Part shown: piece by piece, positions 7,041 through 13,512 of the stretch
Position numbering within the stretch: position 1 is the stretch's first letter
Layout: the number at the start of each line of letters is the position of its first letter
Assembly: GCA_027062365.1 (NCBI GenBank)
Contig: JAMOTK010000040.1
Coordinates: 1-33,761, forward strand
Direction: 5' to 3'
Length of the DNA: 33,761 bases
Origin: Sulfurovum sp.
GTDB taxonomy: Bacteria; Campylobacterota; Campylobacteria; Campylobacterales; Sulfurovaceae
Program-made: the position numbers and the translations under genes
Notes under the pieces: model-generated
Seen by the model: only the letters and a program-made list of their open reading frames with translations
The model's database searches: none
What the model was told of the DNA's origin: nothing

Positions 7041-7337
7041 TTAAATTTGTTTTAACAAACTATTTAATTTATCAATATTTTTGTTGATAACATCTCGTTT
7101 AGTATAAAGATTTTTTATTTTTTTAGGTGTTAAGTTTCTTTCAGAAGCCTGATTATAACTTAAACTCCATTTATTTTTAAACTGCTCTTTTGCTTCATAT
7201 ATTCTAGCCTTTTTTTGTGCTTTTAATTTTTCTCTTTGTGCATCTCCATCATCAGACCTTCTTCTCTTCGGTTTATCATCACTTAATATCGCTCCTGCTA
7301 CTGCAACTGCTGCTGCTCCTATTAACCATGGTAACAT
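7041..7337 (-). CDS. Small one-helix membrane protein of the GTPase operon
   Basis: This 98-residue protein has an N-terminal hydrophobic helix (about residues 2-18, LPWLIGAAAVAVAGAIL), then a very basic patch (KPKRRR) and a charged, probably helical tail (residues 30-98). The helix lacks a cleavage motif, so it is probably a membrane anchor with the charged tail in the cytoplasm. It is 11 bases downstream of the smallest GTPase and clearly in the same operon. I do not recognise a named family. A plausible role is membrane recruitment of the dynamin-like proteins, inferred from topology and position only. Confidence 0.6.
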   Translation of the reverse strand: MLPWLIGAAAVAVAGAILSDDKPKRRRSDDGDAQREKLKAQKKARIYEAKEQFKNKWSLSYNQASERNLTPKKIKNLYTKRDVINKNIDKLNSLLKQI

Positions 7338-7348
7338 ATTATTTCCTT

Positions 7349-8092
7349 TTAAAATAAATTTTTGATATTTTGGATATCACTATCAAGCTCTTTTTTTAGA
7401 GTTGTTATCTCTTGATTAACTCTATCTTTTTTTTCATACAGTTTATCTTTTTGAGTTCTAATTTCTTGTTTTATTACTCTTTTTTTCTTCTCTATCTCTT
7501 TATCTCTATTTTCAAGAAAACTTTTTTGCTCTTTTATAATCAAACGATTAAGCTCTTCAATATTACTCTTTTGTTGAATATTATGATTTGCATGTTTTGC
7601 TCTAGTAGAGGATACAGCGATAATACTCATAGGCTTAATAGCAAAGTTTAATTGATTTCTTATCTTTATTCTTATTTCATCAATATCTTTTACTTGATCT
7701 ATTTGTGTTAAAATAATAGCAATATTTTGATTAAATTTATATCTATCTTTTAGAAATTCTCTCTCTTTATTATCTAACTCACCTTCTGCTACACTATGTA
7801 CAAAAAGCAAACAATCTGACTCTGTTAATATTTTATGAGCTTCATCATCATCTCCTCTTCTTATATCAGCATCAAGACCTGGAGTATCTATCCAAGTAAT
7901 ATTATTAGAATTAAATCTTTTTATCTCTACCGTTTCTCTAATATCAGCGACTTTAAATATATCCTTATGTACTAACACATTTAACAAAGAACTCTTCCCA
8001 TGGTTATATTTACCATAGACAGCAACTTGAAGTGTATTAGGACGGTTTTTAAATTTATTTAAATCTACTATGAGATTATTTACCTTATTCAT
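7349..8092 (-). CDS. Small dynamin-like GTPase with C-terminal coiled coil
   Basis: This 247-residue GTPase has G1 YGKYNHGKSS (about residues 25-34), a G2 threonine in RETV, G3 DTPG (about 68-71), G4 as TQID instead of the usual N/TKxD, and a G5-like AVSST. After the G domain, residues about 175-247 are almost entirely charged and heptad-like (KEIEKKKRVIKQEIRT), so a long coiled coil is likely. It is much shorter than a full dynamin and lacks an obvious membrane paddle, so it may work with the two larger GTPases encoded just upstream. The gap to the previous gene is 10 bases. LeoB/LeoC-type proteins are the nearest named idea, not demonstrated. Confidence 0.75.
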   Translation of the reverse strand: MNKVNNLIVDLNKFKNRPNTLQVAVYGKYNHGKSSLLNVLVHKDIFKVADIRETVEIKRFNSNNITWIDTPGLDADIRRGDDDEAHKILTESDCLLFVHSVAEGELDNKEREFLKDRYKFNQNIAIILTQIDQVKDIDEIRIKIRNQLNFAIKPMSIIAVSSTRAKHANHNIQQKSNIEELNRLIIKEQKSFLENRDKEIEKKKRVIKQEIRTQKDKLYEKKDRVNQEITTLKKELDSDIQNIKNLF

Positions 8093-8102
8093 TTTCTTTC
8101 CT

Positions 8103-9542
8103 TTAAAAATTTATTTTATGTATTTTAATTAATGATCTCTCGAGAATATTTTTAGTATTTTTATCTCTGCTAATATCTTGATTTATCTCATCTATCTTTT
8201 CATTTAATTCATTTATAGTATTTTCAAAACTTTTTTCTATAATCTCAATAGTTTGAGCATTCATGGATGTCATTATTGTTTCTCTTATATCTTTTGTTGC
8301 TTGACTTATTTGAAGAGCTTTTAATCTTTCATTTTCATTGTGTCTATCAGTTGCTTCATCATTCATACTAAACATAGAGATAAGTGATGTAATCATTTGT
8401 GCAACTATCTTCATTGGTGGTGGCAGAGGGATAGATTCTATGATTGGTATAATCATTGCTATATCTAAATTACTTGAAGCCCCCTCATCTTCTTCAGTTA
8501 TTTCCAATATCTCTATATTCTTTTTATCAATAATAGATATTTTTTCTTTAAGTTCAGAAGATAAATAATGCTCAATATCTTGATAGAGTGTTTCTATCTC
8601 TGTGTTCACTTTATATTCTTGATTTGTTTTTAATAATGAAATAATAGTATTGAGTGTTTCAACTATTTTCATCTGAATATAATTTTTAATGTCACTTAAT
8701 AAAATAGATTTTTGAGATTCCACAAGGGTTAACTGCTCTAGTAAAATATCTAAATTACTATTCTCTAACTTAAAACTCTCAATAATAGGACGAAATAATT
8801 GCTTCTCTATTTGTGCTTTGAGTGTTTTTAAAATTTGATGTTCAGTGTTATACTCTTGAAGCCATAAATTAAATTTATCCTCAAATTGATTATAATTAGA
8901 GTGTTCTATGAGTTTACTCTTATCTGCTAATTTGCCTTTCAATGCTGTTTTTAGATTAATTGGAATTAGGTTTATTTTTTTTATTAGACTAATATCTATA
9001 TTATGCTTACTCGACTCTTTCAACATAATTTTATTTAATCTCTCAATAGATAATGCAACACTACCTTCGCCTAAAGTATCTTTTTTTAAATTCTCATAGT
9101 TAAAAACTAAAAAAATATCTTTCTCTTTTTTCAGTAATTTAAAAAGTTCTTTATAAATAGAAGCATTGTCTTCATCATCTTTTCGGATAACAAAAACAAT
9201 TAAATCACTCTTATTTAATTGTTTTTTAGTAATTTTTTCATGCTTTATAGGTGCATTAATACCAGGGGTATCTAAAAGTAGATAATCATTCCAAGTATAA
9301 GTATCAATGGTATCTGTTGTCGGAATATCTCCTATTTTCGCCTTATCTTCAGATAGAATCGTATTGATAAGTGTACTTTTACCTGCATTGTATATCCCAT
9401 AAAACATTATTTTTATATTCTTCTCTTCTAGTTTTTGTGATATTTCTTTTCTTTCTACAGAATAATTCTCTAAATTTTTCTGTAAAATATCATCAACTTT
9501 TGCTAATTCTTTTTTAATTTTACTAAACGGATTATTTTTCAT
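8103..9542 (-). CDS. Dynamin-like GTPase (middle gene of three)
   Basis: This 479-residue protein has G1 YGIYNAGKST (about residues 47-56), G2 TTDT, and G3 LDTPG (about 88-93). The G4 position FNYEN is degenerate, so base specificity may be altered. The region after the G domain is long and helical (about 230-350). A hydrophobic, proline-containing stretch follows (about 360-392, LDIAMIIPIIESIPLPPPMK...) that could act as a membrane-binding paddle, and a last helical segment returns to the G domain as in bacterial dynamins. Its start overlaps the end of the upstream GTPase by 11 bases. The architecture fits bacterial dynamin-like proteins that remodel or tether membranes. Confidence 0.8.
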   Translation of the reverse strand: MKNNPFSKIKKELAKVDDILQKNLENYSVERKEISQKLEEKNIKIMFYGIYNAGKSTLINTILSEDKAKIGDIPTTDTIDTYTWNDYLLLDTPGINAPIKHEKITKKQLNKSDLIVFVIRKDDEDNASIYKELFKLLKKEKDIFLVFNYENLKKDTLGEGSVALSIERLNKIMLKESSKHNIDISLIKKINLIPINLKTALKGKLADKSKLIEHSNYNQFEDKFNLWLQEYNTEHQILKTLKAQIEKQLFRPIIESFKLENSNLDILLEQLTLVESQKSILLSDIKNYIQMKIVETLNTIISLLKTNQEYKVNTEIETLYQDIEHYLSSELKEKISIIDKKNIEILEITEEDEGASSNLDIAMIIPIIESIPLPPPMKIVAQMITSLISMFSMNDEATDRHNENERLKALQISQATKDIRETIMTSMNAQTIEIIEKSFENTINELNEKIDEINQDISRDKNTKNILERSLIKIHKINF

Positions 9543-11127
9543 TGTTTAATTCCTTAATTTTATTTTTAAATTCTGTTATCTCTTTATTCATATCATCTAT
9601 ATTCTCAATAATATTATTTATAGATGTATCAAAACTTGTGAATATCCCTTGAATTGAATCTGTGATTTCAAGTTTTATATTCTCTTGAAGTGATGCAATC
9701 ACATCACTACTATCTACTCCTATTTTTTCACGGTGTGTAGAACTAGATTCTCTATCACTCCAATCAAAAGTAATAATTTTTGTAAACAACCCTCTTTTAG
9801 CACCTTTCTCTCTATAAGTTACTTCTATATCTTTATAGGCTTGAATATCATTTGCATTGATTTTAATAGCTATATCTTTAATATTATCAAACAAGTATTT
9901 TAATATCTTTTCTATTTCATTAGCCAGTATCTTATCTATATAGGTAGACAATTCTTCAACTAATTTATTAATATTTTTATTGTTCTCATACTTATGAACT
10001 AATGTAGATATTCTTAGGTTAGTATTACTAATGATAGTATTTAGTAAAATACTTTTTTTTATTTTTAAGTCTTCTTTTTGTTTTAAAAGTACACTTTTTA
10101 ATGTATCTATTTCAGGAAGTAATTTTTTATCTATATTTTCAATAATTTCAATTTCAAAATATTTCTTTAAAATCTTTTTAGGTTTTTGACTTTTATATTC
10201 TATACTTTTATATAAAATATCACGGTTTAAAACACCAAATAGCATCTCAATATTAGATTCTTTTATCATCTTCTCTTCAGCACATTTAGTTGAAATTGAT
10301 ACAGGTTGTAAAATACTATTTTTTATACCTATACTTTCTAATGCCTCTTTTGCTCTTTTTTTTACATCTTCTTCTTGTATTTTTCTGCCTTGGTCTGTTT
10401 TTGCTTTTAATACACTTATAAAATCATCTGTTTCATCACACCAATCCTCATCATAAAAATCAGATTTTGTAATAATAGGCAAAATAATTTTTTCTTTTTT
10501 TATCTCTTTTGACAACTCTTCCAACTCTTGTGTTTGCCCTGGAGAACCTGATGAAGTAAGCCAAATAATAGCATCAGCACTGTCTAAATATTTCTTTGTT
10601 AAGTCTCCATTCTCTTTCGTCATAGAGTGTAGTCCTGGAGAATCTACTAAAATTAAATTATCAATCTCTACCCATTGTATTCTAGCCGTAGTTTCCGTTT
10701 GTCCCACTTTAAAATTTTTATCACTATTTGATTTAACTTTTCCATCAATATCTAAATAAAATATCTCGGGTTGTTTATTTGATAATTCTACAAATAAATT
10801 AGAAAAACTACTTTTACCTGCATTGACTTTACCAAAAATAAAAAATATAAGTTTATCTCCAAAATTTTTAGAGAGTTCTTCTGATAATTCAAAGTTACTC
10901 CACTCTTTATTTATCTTTTGAATCAAACTACTAAGGACAATATTAGTAGTCTCTATATGTTTTGATAAAGGATTGTCTTTAGCAACTTTCCCATTTTGAA
11001 TATTATTTTGAATAATATTCAAAAATTCATTAGTTAACTCCTTACCCTTCTCTCCCTGTGCTATAGATGACTTTAATTCATCTCCAAATTTTTCTATTTT
11101 ATTAAAAAATTCTTTAGTATTTTTCAT
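9532..11127 (-). CDS. Dynamin-like GTPase (first and largest of three)
   Basis: This 531-residue protein has an N-terminal helical segment (1-90). The G domain shows G1 FGKVNAGKSS (about 98-107), G2 QTETTA, G3 VDSPG (about 158-162) and G4 ITKSD (about 218-222). A long helical region follows (about 310-420), then a Ser/Arg-rich loop (TFDWSDRESSSTHREK) and a final helical bundle. Length and layout are those of a bacterial dynamin-like protein. It lies 8 bases after the small protein at 11136-11396 and overlaps the next GTPase, so three different GTPases are made from one transcript. The set recalls LeoA/LeoB/LeoC (Eleos). No orthology can be claimed without alignment. Confidence 0.8.
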   Translation of the reverse strand: MKNTKEFFNKIEKFGDELKSSIAQGEKGKELTNEFLNIIQNNIQNGKVAKDNPLSKHIETTNIVLSSLIQKINKEWSNFELSEELSKNFGDKLIFFIFGKVNAGKSSFSNLFVELSNKQPEIFYLDIDGKVKSNSDKNFKVGQTETTARIQWVEIDNLILVDSPGLHSMTKENGDLTKKYLDSADAIIWLTSSGSPGQTQELEELSKEIKKEKIILPIITKSDFYDEDWCDETDDFISVLKAKTDQGRKIQEEDVKKRAKEALESIGIKNSILQPVSISTKCAEEKMIKESNIEMLFGVLNRDILYKSIEYKSQKPKKILKKYFEIEIIENIDKKLLPEIDTLKSVLLKQKEDLKIKKSILLNTIISNTNLRISTLVHKYENNKNINKLVEELSTYIDKILANEIEKILKYLFDNIKDIAIKINANDIQAYKDIEVTYREKGAKRGLFTKIITFDWSDRESSSTHREKIGVDSSDVIASLQENIKLEITDSIQGIFTSFDTSINNIIENIDDMNKEITEFKNKIKELNNEK

Positions 11128-11135
11128 GTTTTTCC

Positions 11136-11396
11136 TTATCGTACAATTTTCATTGATTTGTTGAATTGTTTTTTTCTTGGCTGAATATAGGTAGTTACTA
11201 AAATAGGGGATAATCTATCGGTTAAAGCAAATATATAAATAAAGTTGTGATATAAAACTTTAAATTGTCTAACTCCTTCTCTTGATAATAACTCTCCTTT
11301 TTTTAAAACAGATGCTATATGTCGTAAATGTGAACGCTTTGCTAAACCCAATCTCTCTTTCAATCGTCTCTTACCATGCTTTGTAATTATTGTCAT
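11136..11396 (-). CDS. Small basic protein, first gene of the GTPase operon
   Basis: This 86-residue, strongly basic protein begins MTIITKHGKRRLKERLGL and has a mid region FKVLYHNFIYIF followed by PILVTTYIQP. The pattern (T-K-H-G-x-x-R-x-x-x-R-x-G-L, then a strand ending in an iyiF...LVT block) is found in small proteins of phages and mobile elements and looks distantly like a RelE/DUF4258-type fold; this is a resemblance only. It has AAGGA before its ATG and the extended -10 promoter at 11428-11436. It could be a nuclease-like or RNA-binding partner of the GTPases, or an independent passenger. Confidence 0.55.
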   Translation of the reverse strand: MTIITKHGKRRLKERLGLAKRSHLRHIASVLKKGELLSREGVRQFKVLYHNFIYIFALTDRLSPILVTTYIQPRKKQFNKSMKIVR

Positions 11397-11427
11397 AATG
11401 TTCCTTTCTAATTTTTATTTCAGCAGA

Positions 11428-11436
11428 AGTATAACA
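11428..11436 (-). promoter_or_regulatory. Extended -10 promoter (TGTTATACT) of the three-GTPase operon
   Basis: On the minus strand TGT-TATACT lies 31 bases before the ATG at 11396, with AAGGA between. The tandem repeats at 11466-11558 lie directly upstream, at about -45 to -137 from the expected transcription start. Confidence 0.55.
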
Positions 11437-11465
11437 CACATAAGATAAAAGTAATCTTTAATAAA

Positions 11466-11558
11466 TTGACATTGGCAATGTGTATTTATAAATTAATTGA
11501 CATTGGCAATGTGTATTTATAAATTAATTGACATTGGCAATGTGTATTTATAAATACG
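11466..11558. repeat. Three 31-bp tandem repeats, each with a 13-bp palindrome
   Basis: Units begin at 11466, 11497 and 11528 with an exact 31-base period. The first two are identical and the third differs only at its end. Each contains ACATTG-G-CAATGT, a palindrome around a central base, inside AT-rich spacer. The period of about three helical turns puts the palindromes on one DNA face, as expected for cooperative regulator binding. Recombinase or iteron function is the alternative. Immediately after lies a weak inverted pair AATACG (11553-11558) and CGTATT (11573-11578). Confidence 0.85.
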
Positions 11559-11584
11559 GATAAAAAACATAGCGTATTCGGAGA

Positions 11585-11649
11585 AAAAAACCAATATCAA
11601 ATGCTTTATCGCTGATGAAGTTTCTAAGGTTGTAGAGTGGATGTAAAAT
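11585..11649 (+). repeat. 65-bp direct repeat, right copy (orphan radA 3' end)
   Basis: This is an exact copy of 5927-5991 in the same orientation. It holds the last 20 codons of radA without the rest of the gene and restores the original sequence upstream of acpS. It marks the right edge of the island. Confidence 0.9.
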
Positions 11650-11666
11650 AGGATAAAGATAGGATA

Positions 11667-11675
11667 TGCTATACT
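11667..11675 (+). promoter_or_regulatory. Extended -10 (TGCTATACT) directly before acpS
   Basis: The element ends seven bases before the acpS ATG, and no Shine-Dalgarno lies between. Transcription from it would begin at or next to the ATG, giving a leaderless mRNA. The alternative is an accidental match and coupling through the short upstream frame at 11666-11686, whose TGA overlaps the acpS ATG. Confidence 0.4.
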
Positions 11676-11682
11676 CTTTTTT

Positions 11683-12057
11683 ATGAAAATAGGAACAGAT
11701 ATTGTACAGATACAACGCATTGAAAAATCCCTAGCCAAATATGGTGATACTTTTAAAAAACGCTTTCTTTCAGCAGAGGAAATACAAAGTGCCAAAAAGG
11801 TAGAAAGTCTCGCAGGATATTGGGCAGGAAAAGAAGCCATATCCAAAGCCTTAGGCTGTGGGATAGGGGCAAAGCTTTCTTTTCATGATATTATCATTAG
11901 CAAAAGCCCCTTGGGAGCGCCTATGTTTACCCTAAGTACCAAAGCCCAAAAGATACATCAAATCACTGAGAGTTCTCTCTCTATTAGCCATGATGGTGGT
12001 TTTGCCATTGCCGTAGCTGTCATCAATTCATTTATACCCAAGGAATCTAATCTATGA
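11683..12057 (+). CDS. acpS: Holo-[acyl-carrier-protein] synthase
   Basis: AcpS transfers 4'-phosphopantetheine from coenzyme A to acyl carrier protein in fatty acid synthesis. The 124-residue length is typical. Diagnostic motifs are IGTDIVQIQRIEK at the N-terminus (Mg2+-binding Asp), GYWAGKEAISKALG (family block FxxKEAxxKAxG) and the C-terminal LSISHDGGFAIAVAV. The start has no visible Shine-Dalgarno and follows an extended -10 by seven bases, so it may be leaderless. Its stop overlaps the ATG of the next gene (ATGA). The gene probably followed radA directly before the island arrived. Confidence 0.95.
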   Translation: MKIGTDIVQIQRIEKSLAKYGDTFKKRFLSAEEIQSAKKVESLAGYWAGKEAISKALGCGIGAKLSFHDIIISKSPLGAPMFTLSTKAQKIHQITESSLSISHDGGFAIAVAVINSFIPKESNL

Positions 12058-12494
12058 AATCCAAATCTATCAACTCTTTCGTGACTCTTTTGCTTAGTTC
12101 TACACTCTTTGTAGGATGTGGTCTTGCACCTAGTTTTAATGCACGAATGCACTCTCAACCTGCCACTCCAAGCATCCCTGTTGTCCCTCCTGTCACGAAA
12201 AAAGTAACTACTACACCTAAAAAGTCTTCACACTATAGCCATAAAAATCATAAAATGAAAAAAGTAGAAGATAAAAACTATAGTGATACCTATATGTACC
12301 CAGAAGACAACTCATCAGCCAAAAAAGACCCTGTTAAAGTAAACCCATCTACCCCTACACCTACCACTTCAAGTATGACAAAAGAAGAATGTATCTCTAT
12401 GATAGGAGAAGATAAATTTACAAAATACACTCAAATGTTGGGTTCTGAAGCCAGTTCTATTAAGAGATGTAGTATGTTAAAAGCGATGAAATAG
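12054..12494 (+). CDS. Small lipoprotein of unknown function
   Basis: The 146-residue product has a lipoprotein signal peptide ending LFVGC (Cys about 22). The long middle is rich in Pro, Thr, Ser and Lys (low complexity, probably disordered). The short C-terminal helical region carries two cysteines (EECISMIG and IKRCSMLKAMK) that could form a disulfide. It overlaps acpS by four bases and is presumably co-transcribed with it. No known family is recognised. It converges on the methyltransferase gene with only seven bases between, and no terminator hairpin is visible. Confidence 0.7.
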   Translation: MKSKSINSFVTLLLSSTLFVGCGLAPSFNARMHSQPATPSIPVVPPVTKKVTTTPKKSSHYSHKNHKMKKVEDKNYSDTYMYPEDNSSAKKDPVKVNPSTPTPTTSSMTKEECISMIGEDKFTKYTQMLGSEASSIKRCSMLKAMK

Positions 12495-12501
12495 CTTTCG
12501 T

Positions 12502-13512
12502 TTAGAGACTTATCCTTTTACCCGTACCCTTGCTAAAACTTATCATCTTAAACCTATCTCCCATCATAGTAGGAGAGATAAGGGTTTTGATTTTATCAGC
12601 TTCAGAGGCATATCTTGCAGGGGTAGTTTGTTTTGAAAATTGTTCTAATATATCGATGATACCAAAGCGTATCAAGGCTCTAGCTTGTGTCTCGTAAGCC
12701 TCTTCTATAAACCCAGCATCTGTAAAAGCTTGGCTTACATGAGCAAAGTTTACATCATAGGTAATGTCATCTTTTTGAAAGGATGCTAAGAGGTCTACCT
12801 CTTTATCAAAAAGAGGAAAGACTTCGTGCTTTTTATAGATACGGATAGAGAAGTCATTGCGTACATATTTTTCCCCATAGTCAAAGGTAATAAAATCACA
12901 AACAGCGATACCTTTTGCCATCTCTAATGCAAAATCTTCATACCCTACAGCGATTTCTCCTTGTGTGAGGTAATGGTTTTTTGCCCATGATAATAGCATA
13001 GGGTTGGCTTCTTGCCATGTTATCTTATGTTTTTCGATGGTGGCTACTTTTTCATCTTTGAGTAAATCACAAGGAAAGGCATCAAATATTTCATTGGCTA
13101 CAACAAAGGCATACTCTACTTCTACCTCGCTAATATCGTTAAAATGGGTAATCATGATATCCTCCCCAAAACGCTCTTGTATATAGTCTAATTGGGCTTG
13201 ACGTACCTGTGGTTGACGCTCAACAATAGCAAATTTGAGAGTACGCACCAACATTGGGTCACAGGTATAAAGCCACTGTATCATGTCACAAAGCAGATAG
13301 CCTTTGTGTGCACCTATCTCTATGAGCCATCCATTTTTATCGGCTTTTCCTTCTTGGAGTAGCGTGTAAAAATGATTGGCGATACTTGCTCCAAAGAAGC
13401 TACTTGTACTCACAGCTGTATAAAAATCTCCTGCTTTTCCTATGTCTTTGAAGTCTTTATAGTAGCCTTTTTCTCCATAGAGCCAATCATTCATATATTC
13501 GCTAAAGTACAT
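12502..13512 (-). CDS. SAM-dependent methyltransferase, MidA/NDUFAF7 family
   Basis: This 336-residue protein opens with MYFSEYMNDWLYGEKGYYK and GKAGDFYTAVSTSSFFGASIA, the characteristic start of the family once called DUF185. It continues with a SAM-binding stretch WLIEIGAHKGYLLCDM (about residues 80-95) and the family block VVANEIFDAFPCDLL. In mitochondria the homologue NDUFAF7 methylates an arginine of a complex I subunit. The bacterial substrate is not established. Its start overlaps the end of the TolC-like gene by 11 bases, so it is probably the last gene of an argD-tolC-methyltransferase operon. Confidence 0.85.
   Translation of the reverse strand: MYFSEYMNDWLYGEKGYYKDFKDIGKAGDFYTAVSTSSFFGASIANHFYTLLQEGKADKNGWLIEIGAHKGYLLCDMIQWLYTCDPMLVRTLKFAIVERQPQVRQAQLDYIQERFGEDIMITHFNDISEVEVEYAFVVANEIFDAFPCDLLKDEKVATIEKHKITWQEANPMLLSWAKNHYLTQGEIAVGYEDFALEMAKGIAVCDFITFDYGEKYVRNDFSIRIYKKHEVFPLFDKEVDLLASFQKDDITYDVNFAHVSQAFTDAGFIEEAYETQARALIRFGIIDILEQFSKQTTPARYASEADKIKTLISPTMMGDRFKMISFSKGTGKRISL

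Larger units (their letters stand above)
5992..11584. mobile_element. Genomic island inserted at the radA 3' end (three-GTPase cargo)
   Basis: The interval lies exactly between two 65-bp direct copies of the radA 3' end and separates radA from acpS. It is visibly more AT-rich than radA, and all its genes point leftward. Cargo: a small basic protein, three dynamin-like GTPases, a one-helix membrane protein and a WYL-type regulator. The left margin (5992-6126) has no gene and no recognisable repeat. The right margin (11397-11584) carries the promoter and three 31-bp tandem repeats. No integrase, transposase or recombinase gene is visible, so mobility would depend on an enzyme supplied from elsewhere, on homologous recombination between the 65-bp copies, or on a lost gene. 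Confidence 0.75.

Noticed and set aside
11466-11558. CRISPR array
   Set aside because: Only three units with no variable spacers; the 31-base period is contiguous tandem repetition.
11517-11846. Leftward 109-codon frame over the acpS start and tandem repeats
   Set aside because: It is the antisense of acpS and crosses the 65-bp repeat; acpS is a clear gene.
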